Made by a program: the position numbers and the translations under genes. The notes beneath the pieces are model-generated. The model saw only the letters and a list, made by a program, of their open reading frames with translations, did not search any database and was not told the origin of the DNA. 64,000 bases of DNA from an uncultured Isosphaeraceae bacterium (GTDB lineage Bacteria; Planctomycetota; Planctomycetia; Isosphaerales; Isosphaeraceae): positions 1 through 64,000 of the forward strand of contig CAMFLR010000017.1 of NCBI GenBank assembly GCA_945957605.1, read 5' to 3'. Positions 28,887-37,406 of the stretch are shown here, one piece after another (position 1 is the stretch's first letter; each line of letters begins with the position of its first letter).

Positions 28887-30494
28887 TCACGTTACAAGAG
28901 AGGAACGTTCCCGAGAAACGTCTCGGAAGATCAGCGCGGTCTTGGAAATCCACTGGAGCGCACTCGGTGCCGATTCGAGCCTAAATTTCGCGGTTAAGCC
29001 GGGTTCATACGCAAGTCCATAGGACTCGAATTTCTTGATCCAGTAATCGACGGGCTGCTCGTTCAAATGGTACCGTCCACCCTGTCCGGGAACTGCAGAG
29101 GAGAAGAACAGATAACCTCCGACGTGAGATACTATGGACTTAACCACTTCGTCTGCGGACGAGGGAGGCAAATGGGCGGCCAAATCGCAGCAGACGACCA
29201 ATTCGAACTGTCCAAAATCAAAAGGAAGACGTAGGTCTCTCACAGCGATTGCTTCCGAAAGCCCTGGCGGAGCGGCATTCCGAGCATGGCGTGAGCCATC
29301 GATGCCGCGAACGCGTAGTCCTCGTCCAGCGAAGCGTTCGAGCATATAACCTGCGCCGCATCCCAGATCTAGAACTTCGCTCGTCGGGATGATTGAGAGA
29401 AGCCAATCGGCAAGTCGGTGGTAATCGGGTCGAAACTTCTCCCAGTGGGAGAACCAATTCCGGTCAAATATGTCATCAAGACCCGGTGGATCGACTCGCG
29501 CGGGGGCGGACGCGCCATTTTTCAATTCGTCAGGCTCTAGCCGTTTATGGGGATGAGTGACAGCGAAGTCGCCTTCGTATCCCAGAATGCGCCGAAATCG
29601 AGAGTCGATTTCTTCAAAGGGGTGAGGTTTCAAATTTAATTGCTTCGTCACCCAACGTAGCAGTCCGTCTTCCAACGTGATTTTCAGCTCAGGTAAGTTA
29701 CGCCATTCAGAGACCCCATCAACCCAGATGCCCGGATTTTCTTTGAAATCTGTTCGTTCTAAAATCGCAGCATCGCGGATTTGCTGGGCAGTCTCGCGAC
29801 TCATTCCGTAGCAGCCACCTTGAACGTTGGGGAAATCACCGAACGAGGTGCCTGAATGCGTGAAGTGCTCCAATGTTCCAAAAACGCCGGATGAATTCTT
29901 GGGAATGCGGTGAAAAGGGCGGTGAACTCGCGCATCGAGGTCAACCTTGATTAAATAGCCGGGACGATGCGGCATCTGTAAATATGCATCGAGCATCGCG
30001 CCGGTCATCGTTATTCCAGAGCCGGATGTGTGGATCGGCAATGGCTCGAGCCAGTCGACGTCCAGATCAATAGTCGAAGCGCGCCATTGGCGTATTTTTG
30101 AAGCCGACGATTCCGAAGGTTGGATCAGAATTCGACTTTTGGGGTTGTGTTGGCGTATCGCACCAAGACGCGGGCGGAGAAGCGCATCTTGATCATAGCG
30201 GCACTTTGGGCCTAATACGGTATACCAAGCAATATCAGATGAAGAAACGCCCCCGCCGTAAACCGTCGGATCTTCTAAAAGATTCGACTGAGTGGCCTCG
30301 CACTTCATTATGTTGAGAAGTTCATTCGCCTCTGAATCAGAAAGGTCGATTCCATTGGAAACTCCGCTCAGAAAAACGGTCAACGCAATACTCTTCTGAA
30401 GAGAGCCGTCACCCGCACGATCTATCATGTAAACGATCGAATCCAATTTGATCTTGCGGTTGCCGACGCAGACCCATTCATTTTGCTTATTCAC
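28887..30494 (-). CDS. glycosyltransferase-like / SAM methyltransferase fusion
   Basis: The 535-residue product has three parts. Residues 1-65 (WVCVGNRKIKLDSIVYMIDR...IDLSDSEANELLNIM) form a small strand-and-helix module. Residues 80-330 look like a GT-A type transferase (ILIQPSESSASKIRQW, YLIKVDLDARVHRPFH with a D-x-D site, GGCYGMSRETAQQI). Residues 350-535 are a class I methyltransferase with motif I VLDLGCGAGYMLERF, GIDGS and a late FELVVCCDLAAHLPP strand. A sugar transfer coupled to methylation of the product or carrier is plausible. It lies upstream of the RHS gene on the same strand, separated by a 454-base gap, so a shared operon is not required. Confidence 0.75.
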   Translation of the reverse strand: MNKQNEWVCVGNRKIKLDSIVYMIDRAGDGSLQKSIALTVFLSGVSNGIDLSDSEANELLNIMKCEATQSNLLEDPTVYGGGVSSSDIAWYTVLGPKCRYDQDALLRPRLGAIRQHNPKSRILIQPSESSASKIRQWRASTIDLDVDWLEPLPIHTSGSGITMTGAMLDAYLQMPHRPGYLIKVDLDARVHRPFHRIPKNSSGVFGTLEHFTHSGTSFGDFPNVQGGCYGMSRETAQQIRDAAILERTDFKENPGIWVDGVSEWRNLPELKITLEDGLLRWVTKQLNLKPHPFEEIDSRFRRILGYEGDFAVTHPHKRLEPDELKNGASAPARVDPPGLDDIFDRNWFSHWEKFRPDYHRLADWLLSIIPTSEVLDLGCGAGYMLERFAGRGLRVRGIDGSRHARNAAPPGLSEAIAVRDLRLPFDFGQFELVVCCDLAAHLPPSSADEVVKSIVSHVGGYLFFSSAVPGQGGRYHLNEQPVDYWIKKFESYGLAYEPGLTAKFRLESAPSALQWISKTALIFRDVSRERSSLVT

Positions 30495-30989
30495 AACACA
30501 AATGCCCCGCGCATGTCAAAAGGATCGGCCACGACGCCGGCGCCAAGCGACCTTATCGCACCCGTGTACGTCGTACAAGGGACTGATCCTTCAAAGCGAC
30601 TAAAATATTCGCAAACTCCTGTGTGAAGCGGCATGGTGACGAAGGATCTGTCGGGAGATTTTGAGAAATGATTCGTTTTCTATAGCCAGTGACTCGGTTA
30701 GGGGAGTGCAAATTGCCACCTTACATCGAGGTCGACCTCTGCTTTCAAGTAGAGAAAGCGCTAGAAGAAAACGAATTCGACGAATAATTCTGAATTTCCC
30801 ACCGAGCGCCTTTAAGGGCCGTTGAAATACCTTCCTTTCCGCGATTTGACGTTATTCTGTTATGTCTCCTGAGCTTTTTGGATGGGCGTGCACAAAAGTG
30901 GCGATGGAGGTTGACAAGCCCCGAATTTTTGTCCAGGAGTTATGAGAGTACGGGGTGGACGATTGGTAAGGGGGGACGGTTGGAGCGAT
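30495..30989. other. gene-free spacer next to IS remnants
   Basis: No open frame with coding character is present. It lies between the fusion gene and the IS3 remnant and may include end fragments of the IS. Confidence 0.45.
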
Positions 30990-31560
30990 CTAAGCCGGCT
31001 CCGGCGGAATTTGGGCCGCAACGAACTCAGCGAGGGTTTGGTAACCCAGCCAACTGTGTGGCCCTCGGTGGTTGTTGTTCAGGCGATGGTCTTCAACGGG
31101 AACCATCGCTTCCTTCAGCGTCTCGAACATCTCTAGATTCAGCAGTTCGTCTCTCGGGCGACTGTTCAAAGTCTTGCAGTAGGCGTTCTCATACGTGCTC
31201 TCCAGCGCGATGTACGGTGTCTTCGCCTCACGGCTCGACAGCCAGGTCCGCACCGCCTCGCCGATGAATTCCGGGCCGTCGTCGCTACGGATGAACGCCG
31301 GATCGTCTCGCAACTCGCAGAAGTACTCAAGCGTCGAGACGACGTCCTGGGCTGTCAGGCTCCTCTCAACTTCGATCGTCAGGCATTCTCTTGGGTACTC
31401 GTCGACCACAGGCAGCAGTTCAGATCTCGCCCGTCGGTCGTCTGATCGTGGATGAAGTCGTAGCACCAGACGTGGTTGGCACGCTCGGCGCGGCTTCACA
31501 CGCAGCTGTTGTCGCTTTGGCCCAGTTCACGGCGTTTCCGCTGGTTCTGCGACGTTTTCA
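30990..31560 (-). pseudogene. decayed IS3-family transposase (OrfB, DDE integrase core)
   Basis: Translation of the minus strand gives pieces of one IS3-type integrase: KRRELGQSDNSCV, then an in-frame TGA, then RANHVWCYDFIHDQTTDGRD, then after a frame change LLPVVDEYPRECLTIEVERS, with FIRSDDGPEFIG (second catalytic Asp) and a C-terminal RPRDELLNLEMFETL and HSWLGYQTLAEF block. At least one stop and one frameshift break it. The N-terminal OrfA and clear terminal repeats are not seen. It is a dead insertion remnant. Confidence 0.78.
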
Positions 31561-31661
31561 ACCCCTCTTATACGCCTCCTCAATTTGTCCCGCGCGCCCT
31601 ACACTCATCTTGCGCTTTCGGCCCGGCTTGCTTATTGTTCTTGCGATGGGTCTAAAACCCG

Positions 31662-32216
31662 CGCCTTCAGGCGACGCCTTAAGGTTTTACGGTGCTCGGC
31701 TATAAGGACAGGTTATGGAACGCTGCCGTACTGGGCCGCATAGCCGATTCGATCTCAAGTACCACTTTGTCTGGATCACCAAGTACCGCAAGGGGTCCCT
31801 GACGGGTGAAGTCGGGGTGCGTTCGCGAGAATTGGTTCGGGAGGTTTGTCGAACCTACGAGATAGAGATCCTGGAAGGATCGATAACTCGTGATAACGTT
31901 CGCGTGCTCCTTTCGTGCCCTTCGAACATCTCGCCCAGTAAGGTGACGCAATACATTAAGGCAAAGAGGTCGCGAAAGCTGTTGACGGAGTTCCGACATC
32001 TGCAAAAGATGTTCTGGGGCCGACACCTTTGGGCACGCGGATACTTCGTGGCGTCGAGCGGGAACGTAATGGACGAGGTGATCATGGAGTATATCCGACA
32101 GCAGGAGGGTACCGAACCAGACGACGGTGGCGATAACTTCCGACTCTCGAAATCGTGAAGCGGAGGACTTCAGTCCGTAGCCACGATTTTCTTTGAACTT
32201 ACCGGCTTCAGCCGGT
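31662..32216 (+). mobile_element. IS200/IS605-like element with TTCA-loop end hairpins
   Basis: A single small transposase gene (31715-32158) lies between short hairpins that all close with TTCA: CGCC/GGCG at 31662-31673 on the left, and GGAC/GTCC at 32165-32176 plus ACCGGC/GCCGGT at 32201-32216 on the right. Known fact: IS200/IS605 elements have no inverted repeats but carry such imperfect hairpins near their ends, bound by TnpA. The exact ends are not defined. Confidence 0.65.
31715..32158 (+). CDS. tnpA: IS200/IS605-type TnpA with altered HUH motif
   Basis: The 147-residue protein matches the Y1 transposase family: FDLKYHFVWITKYRKGSL at the start, ...SRKLLTEFRHLQKMFWGRHLWARGYFVAS in the middle and the catalytic tyrosine helix (MEYIRQQEG). 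The place where the family has H-hydrophobic-H (typically DHVHxLLS) reads DNVRVLLSC, so both metal-binding histidines are replaced. The enzyme should therefore be inactive, or work only in trans with another copy. The start has AAGGAC upstream. Related REP-associated transposases are an alternative family placement. Confidence 0.85.
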   Translation: MERCRTGPHSRFDLKYHFVWITKYRKGSLTGEVGVRSRELVREVCRTYEIEILEGSITRDNVRVLLSCPSNISPSKVTQYIKAKRSRKLLTEFRHLQKMFWGRHLWARGYFVASSGNVMDEVIMEYIRQQEGTEPDDGGDNFRLSKS

Positions 32217-32303
32217 AGTGGTTCAGTTAGCTATCACAGCATTCTGTCTTCTTGGAACACGGCAAGAAAACTTAAGAGCAAAGACTTCAGTCGCCTTAGA
32301 TTC

Positions 32304-32314
32304 GATTAGCGCTA
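32304..32314. repeat. worn half-copy of the 26-bp palindrome
   Basis: GATTAGCGCTA matches the core of the palindrome exactly, but the right arm has changed. With a single short match this may be chance. It lies in the cargo region near the IS200-like element. Confidence 0.3.
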
Positions 32315-32489
32315 GTTGATTTCGATCGCAACTTTCAAAGCCGTTCCGTGTAGCGGCCGCGAGACGGTCAAGCATCGGCTACGCAGAAGATCATCATGAT
32401 TCTGGAAATGTCAGTCACATGGACCGAACGTGGCAGACCCGTAAGATGGCGTAGGCGAGTTGTCGCAGCTGCCTGGTCGAGGACGAGCG

Positions 32490-32903
32490 ATGGGAAAGTG
32501 GTTGGAGGTTCTAAGCGAGCGGCTACCCGATACAGTCGGTTACCATGATCGCCGTCCGCTGAGACTTGCCGAGATCGCTCCAAATCCGCTCCTTGAAGCC
32601 GGCCGCCACCTCGGCCTATATCGCCCGCAGTTCCCGATGCTCGACCTCGTGCGCCGGGACTCGCCTGCCTACGTCGATGAATGGCTCTGGCAGGATTGCG
32701 ACCAGATAAATGAACTTCTGGCAGAGCTGCGTCGGATTCGGCGGATTGGGCGACGTGAGGAGTTTCTCACGGGCATGGACGGGTGGCGCTACCACGAAAT
32801 CTGGCGCGGCCCCGATCCCCACGAGAGGTTCGACGCGTGGCTGGACAAGATCGAAGAGGCTCTCGACGTGGAAGGCGGCAGATGGGCCCTTCTCTCCCTG
32901 TAG
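32490..32903 (+). CDS. protein of unknown function
   Basis: ATG 32490 opens a 137-residue frame (MGKWLEVLSERLPDTVGYHD at the start; later DEWLWQDCDQINELLAELRRI and HERFDAWLDKIEEALDVEGG). The sequence is helical and rich in Trp and acidic residues, without a recognised domain. The frame extends upstream to TTG 32460, but that part looks unlike coding DNA. It stands alone, followed by an IS66-like fragment. Confidence 0.6.
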   Translation: MGKWLEVLSERLPDTVGYHDRRPLRLAEIAPNPLLEAGRHLGLYRPQFPMLDLVRRDSPAYVDEWLWQDCDQINELLAELRRIRRIGRREEFLTGMDGWRYHEIWRGPDPHERFDAWLDKIEEALDVEGGRWALLSL

Positions 32904-32966
32904 GCGAAGCGAAGCTGGGCGAACCCACGCTGTACGCGGTCCAAGTCGTCATGGTCCAGCTCCTTC

Positions 32967-33125
32967 GATCAGCGAATCGCCGCACTCGAAGCCCGGCTCA
33001 ACCAGAACTCCTCGAATTCCCCCAAGCCCCGCTCTACGTCAAACGTCAGCCGCCCCAGCCGACCCCAAGAAACATCCTTGCCGAACCGGCGCCTCACCGC
33101 ACAGAGAGTCTTGACCGATGATTGA
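32967..33125 (+). pseudogene. fragment of an IS66-type transposase N-terminus
   Basis: The frame reads DQRIAALEARLNQNSSNSPK followed by a Pro/Ser-rich stretch. The heptad LEARLxQNSSNSxKP is the hallmark of the coiled N-terminal part of IS66 TnpC. Only about 50 codons remain; the rest is absent. The end of the frame overlaps the start of the YcaQ gene by a few bases. Confidence 0.5.
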
Positions 33126-34272
33126 TCACCTGAGCCTGCCCGAAGCGAGGCGAATCGCCCTGGCCGCGCAGGGCTTCGGGCGTCCTCGGCCGGCTCTGGT
33201 CGACAACGGACACCTCAGGCGCATCGTGGGGCGACTCGGCCTCCACCAGATCGACAGCGTCAATGTCCTCGTCCGCGCCCACTACCTCCCGGCCTTCTCG
33301 CGCCTTGGGAACTACGATCGGATGCTCCTGGACACCGCGGCCTGGGGCCCGCCGCGACAACGTCGCCTCTTCGAGTACTGGGCCCACGAGGCATCGCTCC
33401 TCCCGCTCTCCCTGCATCCACTCCTCAGGTGGCGAATGGCGCGAGCGGACCGGGGCGAGGCCGGCTATCAGGGGATACGTATGTTCGCCACCGAACGGCG
33501 AGCCGAGGCCATGCAAGTGCTCCACCGCATCAGGCAAGAAGGCCCGCTCTCGGCCTCGGACTTCGAGCGGAGTCGCACCGGTTGGTGGGAGTGGAGCGAC
33601 TCGAAGCGGATGCTCGAGTGGCTGTTCTGGGCTGGACACATCACGACATCGACACGTCGACGAAGCTTTGAGCGGGTCTACGATCTCACCGAACGCGTGA
33701 TTCCGCAGGAGGTACTCTCCCTGCCGACGTCCGAGGAGGCGGAAGCCCAACGCCTCCTCGTCGAGCTCTCGGCGCGAGCATTGGGGGTCGCCACCACCAT
33801 CGAGCTTCGGGACTACTTCAGGCTCCGCCCACCTGACGCGGTCCGTGCGATTGCCTCGCTCGTAGAAGAAGGGACACTACAGCAGGTCGAGGTTCCCGGC
33901 TGGCCCGCGGCTTACCTGCACAAGGATGCCCGGTGCCCAAGACGGATCGAAGCCCGCGCGCTCCTGGCTCCGTTCGATCCGCTCGTGTGGGAACGAGCGC
34001 GCACAGAGCGGCTCTTCGGCTTCAGGTACCGCATCGAGATTTATACCCCGGTCGAGAAGCGTCAATACGGCTACTACGTGCTCCCCTTCCTCTTGGATGA
34101 GCGGATCGTCGGCCGGGTGGATCTGAAGGCCGATCGAGAAGCGAAGAACCTGCTCGTCCACGCCGTACATCTGGAGCCCGAAGCACCGGACGACACAGCT
34201 GAACGGCTCGCCGCGGAAATCGAGATACTCGGCCACTGGCTCGGGATGGAGGGAATTACCTACAGTCCGTGA
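33118..34272 (+). CDS. YcaQ-type winged-helix DNA glycosylase
   Basis: The 384-residue product carries the markers of the YcaQ/AlkX (HTH_42) family: SLPEARRIALAAQGF at the start, the Q-x-D type active-site region LGLHQIDSVNVLVRAHYLPAFSRLG near residue 40-60, LFEYWAHEASLLP, and a late LLAPFDPLVWERART...FRYRIEIYTP block ending with GRVDLKADR. Known fact: E. coli YcaQ unhooks DNA interstrand cross-links; the Q-x-D residues are catalytic and are present here. It is monocistronic. Such a gene may be resident or cargo; it may also protect against DNA-damaging compounds. Confidence 0.9.
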   Translation: MIDHLSLPEARRIALAAQGFGRPRPALVDNGHLRRIVGRLGLHQIDSVNVLVRAHYLPAFSRLGNYDRMLLDTAAWGPPRQRRLFEYWAHEASLLPLSLHPLLRWRMARADRGEAGYQGIRMFATERRAEAMQVLHRIRQEGPLSASDFERSRTGWWEWSDSKRMLEWLFWAGHITTSTRRRSFERVYDLTERVIPQEVLSLPTSEEAEAQRLLVELSARALGVATTIELRDYFRLRPPDAVRAIASLVEEGTLQQVEVPGWPAAYLHKDARCPRRIEARALLAPFDPLVWERARTERLFGFRYRIEIYTPVEKRQYGYYVLPFLLDERIVGRVDLKADREAKNLLVHAVHLEPEAPDDTAERLAAEIEILGHWLGMEGITYSP

Positions 34273-34443
34273 GCGGTTCGCGGCGCAGTTGAATATGGCC
34301 TTGAACGGATACGGAGACCGGAATGCTGACAACCTGCGAAGGCATGAGCCGGACGTTTTACAGACGCCATGCTTTGACCGCTTCCATACCGCCCCGAAGG
34401 GCGGCTACACCGAGGAGCGTTGCTCATATGCCTAGCCGAAAAT

Positions 34444-34518
34444 TGGTAGCGGGAGCCAGATTCGAACTGACGACGTCGTGGTTATGAGCCACGCAAGGTA
34501 CCGCTGCTCTATCCCGCT
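34444..34518 (-). tRNA. tRNA with anticodon CAT (Met or lysidine-type Ile), CCA encoded
   Basis: The minus strand folds as a cloverleaf of 75 nt. The acceptor is AGCGGGA/TCCCGCT, the anticodon stem CGTGG/CCACG around CTCATAA, and the T arm GTCAG-TTCGAAT-CTGGC, with an A discriminator and a genomic CCA. The D stem is poor (GAGC against CCTT, one C-C mismatch and one G-T pair) and the usual GCTCAG box is missing. Such wear is common in tRNAs on mobile elements, and a CAT tRNA could also be an old attachment site. Confidence 0.8.
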
Positions 34519-34637
34519 GGGCGAACCCTAACTGGAATCGCGACTTTGCGCAAGGGCTTTGTTTGCAAACAGTCCCGCCAATGGTAAATTGGGTAAACTG
34601 ACAATCTTCGAGTCGCCCAACGCACCGCGAGGCACCC

Positions 34638-35093
34638 ATGGCCAAGAAAGCCGCGAAGCCCAAGAGCGTCGAGGCGTCGCCCGCCGAGGAGGCAGATTCG
34701 ATCTCGGCCCACGGCAAGGCTGCAGATGGTTCCTCGAAGCACGGCCGCCACATGCCCGCCACCAAGACCGAGGCGGTCCGCATGGCCATCGCCGCCGGGT
34801 TCGGCAGCCCGCAGGTGGGTTCCGGGTACATCCAGAGCCAGTTCGGGATGGACGTCAGCCCGCAGCACTTCAGCTCGACCAAGAGCCAGCTCAAGACCAA
34901 AGAGCTGGAGGACACGCCCGCCCGGAAGTCGAAGGCCGACAGCAGTAAGGATGTCGAAGGCTACGTCGCGCTGCCCGCGAAGCCAGCGGCAGGCGGAGAA
35001 GAAGAGCTGCTCGCCGCACTCGAGGCCATGAAGCCGTTGGTGGCGAGCCTGGGTGCTGAGAAGGTGAAGCGGCTCGCGGATTTGTTGGGGTAA
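34638..35093 (+). CDS. small protein of unknown function with KTEAVRMAIAAGF...YIQSQFGMDV motif
   Basis: This 151-residue protein has a basic, Ala/Lys-rich start (MAKKAAKPKSVEASPAEE), then PATKTEAVRMAIAAGFGSPQ and SGYIQSQFGMDVSPQHFSSTKSQLK, a helix-turn-helix-like pattern that I associate with planctomycete proteins. The C-terminus is a short helix (ALEAMKPLVASLGAEKVKRLADLLG). It precedes the next gene by two bases, forming a pair. A DNA-binding role is likely; function unknown. Confidence 0.72.
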   Translation: MAKKAAKPKSVEASPAEEADSISAHGKAADGSSKHGRHMPATKTEAVRMAIAAGFGSPQVGSGYIQSQFGMDVSPQHFSSTKSQLKTKELEDTPARKSKADSSKDVEGYVALPAKPAAGGEEELLAALEAMKPLVASLGAEKVKRLADLLG

Positions 35094-35095
35094 TA

Positions 35096-35383
35096 ATGTC
35101 CAGGCCCGAGGACATGGTGATGGCGGACGGCGAAGAGCCCGATAGACGCGACGACCCCATTTCCCGCGCCTGGGCTTGCCTTGAGCAGCACGAGGCCGAA
35201 CATCCCCATCAGCCCTATGCCACGGCTCTGCGGCTGCGGCGTGCGCGTCCCAAGGCGAGCGTGGCGTCGATCGCGCGTGAACTGAACGAGAGGATCGGGG
35301 TACGCATCTCGCCGGCCGACCTGACCAAGATCCTGTACGACGCGCGCCGCAAATACCTGGACGTCTACGGCGGGCCGGAATAG
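35096..35383 (+). CDS. small protein of unknown function paired with the gene at 34638
   Basis: The 95-residue product starts right after the stop of the preceding gene (TAATAATG). It holds RRARPKASVASIARELNERIGV and then ISPADLTKILYDARRKY, again a helix-turn-helix-like segment. Two such small DNA-binding-like proteins in one unit, beside a defence cluster, may be regulators. This is an inference. Confidence 0.65.
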   Translation: MSRPEDMVMADGEEPDRRDDPISRAWACLEQHEAEHPHQPYATALRLRRARPKASVASIARELNERIGVRISPADLTKILYDARRKYLDVYGGPE

Positions 35384-35427
35384 TCGTCGGTAGCCATCCT
35401 CTTGCGCTTCAGCCCAATCCGGCGATA

Positions 35428-36043
35428 ATGGCCACTTGGACCGCCCCCGACACCGTCACCGCCAGCGAGATCGCCGAATTCGTCTATTGCCCTGAAGCAT
35501 GGCGTCTGGCTCAGCTCGGTCATGGGGCAGCCAACCAACCGGCTCAGGACGAGGGAACGGCTCACCATGCCGAGAAGGCGAATGCCGAGCGGGTCGCGGG
35601 AGGCTCCATCGCCATCGGCGGGTGCTGATCGTCCTCGCTCTGTTAGACCTGGCCGCCTGCTGGTTCCTGCGATGATCTGGGTCATCGTTGCCGCCTTGGT
35701 GATCGGGTTGCTGCTGATCGTATTCGGCCGGACGGCTCGCCGGGATCGTGGTCTCGGGCGGAGTCGCACGCTCGCGCTCGACAACCGGACGCTCTACTCG
35801 GCCAGACTCGGGCTCGTCGGCCGCCCCGATCGTATCGTCGAGGGCAACATCCCCGAGGAATGGAAGTCGGGAAGCCGCGTCTACGACAGCCACCGGGCGC
35901 AGTTGGCGGCGTATTTTGTGTTGATCGCCGAAGAGACGGGCGAACACCCGGCCTATGGCTTCATATCGCTCGCAAGCTGTCAGCGCGTTCGGGTCCAGAA
36001 TACGCCGGAGATCAGGGAATGGGTGCTGGAAATCGCCGACTAG
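35428..36043 (+). pseudogene. Cas4-like PD-(D/E)XK nuclease gene with membrane segments, split by frame changes
   Basis: The first frame (35428-35628) gives TASEIAEFVYCPEAWRLAQL and GTAHHAEKANAE, the start of a Cas4/RecB-like nuclease. A second frame gives a hydrophobic segment VLIVLALLDLAACWFL ending in TGA. A third, starting at ATG 35671 within that stop, gives MIWVIVAALVIGLLLIVFG and the nuclease rest: LGLVGRPDRIVEG (Asp), IPEEWKSGSRVYDSHRAQLAAYF (E-x-K and QxxxY). The parts are in the order of one protein but in different frames, so the gene is broken. The alternative is two coupled genes. Most typical Cas4 proteins lack the hydrophobic segments. It borders the defence cluster. Confidence 0.6.
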
Positions 36044-36163
36044 CTACGGGCGGCGCGTCGGGAACTGCGACGGGAAATTCCGGTCAGGCAGCCGCCCGCG
36101 AAATGCCGTGGATGCGGCATGCGTGACGTGTGCGGGCAGCGGATTGAGTGAAAACTCCGTCGT

Positions 36164-37318
36164 TCAACTGATCACTGAGGCGCGGTACGCCACCGCCTCC
36201 AACGAGCACGTCACCGACAATGACCCCGGCAGCACGTAGACCCGCGGCCGTCGCGAGAAGTCGAACACCCGGTAGAGCTGGAACCGCTCGCCCAGGTCTT
36301 CCGAGCAACGCCGCTCGTTCTCGGTGACCAGAAACGGGAAGTATCGGCCCAGACAGGTCGTTTTCACCTCCAGGCACAGCTCGCCGTCGTCGGCCTCGTC
36401 GAACGACAGGATATCGTAGCCGAGGCCGTCGCCGCAGGTCTGGGAGATCCACTCGACCTTGGCGGCTAGGTCGTCGCGTTTCGCCTCCATGAGCCGGCGC
36501 CGCTCGATCTCTAGCGTGAACTTCTCGCCCATGAGGCCCAGATCGCGATTCTGGGCGTCCCGGCGGGCGAAATCGACCTTCCGTCCACGCCGAGACATCC
36601 ATGGCTTCGTGTCCGTTTGCGGCAGTCCCATCCGCTCAGGTGGCGGGGCAAAGAACTGGCTGACCTCACCCGTCTCAAACACAGGCGGAGCGGTCGGATT
36701 GAGGACAGGCGAGGCCTCCAGTTCCTTCTGCAGCTCGGGGTGCGCGTCCAGGTATGCCTCGACCGCCTGGGGCAAGATCCGGCGCTGGTAGTTCTTGGCT
36801 GGCTTGTAGCCGTCGAGGTAGGGCCGTCCCATCTCGAGCAGGACGGCGCTGATATTTTGGTGCTTGAACTCGACGGAGCCCTTGCTCCGGTTGTTCAGAT
36901 GCTCCCGCAGCGCCAGGTTGTGCTCGGCCTTGCTGAAGGGGCGGTCGGCAAGGTCGAGCCGGAGCATGTCGAAGTAGTCGGCGACGATCAGCCGGACCTC
37001 GTCTTCCGACCAATCGGCTGGCTTCTCGTTTTCCGCCGGCTCGTCGACCTTCTTCTCGACGTCGAAGCCGAGCTTGCGCAGGACGTAGTTTGCCTGGCCA
37101 GGGGCCTCACCGCCGCTGAAGGCTTCGGGCGGCAGGATCTGCCCGGAGAGATGTCGGAAGGCGAGGCCGATCACCGCCTTTGGAGGGTATCGGCGACGCT
37201 CGCGCACGAGTTCATAGCCGGTTGGCGATCTGAACGGGTGCTCGACCCCGGCGTCCAACTCGCTCAGGGCGAGGATGACGTGCTCAGCGGTCAGGCCTTT
37301 GGGGATCGACTGGGGCAT
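36164..37318 (-). CDS. DUF3883 PD-(D/E)XK-type nuclease with ScoMcrA-like N-terminal domain
   Basis: The 384-residue product starts MPQSIPKGLTAEHVILALSE and has the block YELVRERRRYPPKAVIGLAFRHL in its first 90 residues, as in the head domain of ScoMcrA-type restriction proteins. The C-terminal domain (about 285-384) carries CGDGLGYDILSFDEADDGEL then CLEVKTTCLGRYFPF, the DUF3883 pattern, with an intact D...E-x-K nuclease site. The middle (DYFDMLRLDLADRPFSKAEHN) is helical. Restriction of foreign DNA is the likely role. It follows the HNH restriction gene on the same strand by 88 bases. The frame is open upstream to 37399; ATG 37318 starts at the domain. Confidence 0.8.
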   Translation of the reverse strand: MPQSIPKGLTAEHVILALSELDAGVEHPFRSPTGYELVRERRRYPPKAVIGLAFRHLSGQILPPEAFSGGEAPGQANYVLRKLGFDVEKKVDEPAENEKPADWSEDEVRLIVADYFDMLRLDLADRPFSKAEHNLALREHLNNRSKGSVEFKHQNISAVLLEMGRPYLDGYKPAKNYQRRILPQAVEAYLDAHPELQKELEASPVLNPTAPPVFETGEVSQFFAPPPERMGLPQTDTKPWMSRRGRKVDFARRDAQNRDLGLMGEKFTLEIERRRLMEAKRDDLAAKVEWISQTCGDGLGYDILSFDEADDGELCLEVKTTCLGRYFPFLVTENERRCSEDLGERFQLYRVFDFSRRPRVYVLPGSLSVTCSLEAVAYRASVIS

Positions 37319-37406
37319 CGGCGCAGCTACCGTAATCAAACTACTTTGGCGACGATTATCCGATCGTACCGGCGGAATGTAACGAACGCCACGACCCAAA
37401 GTCGCA

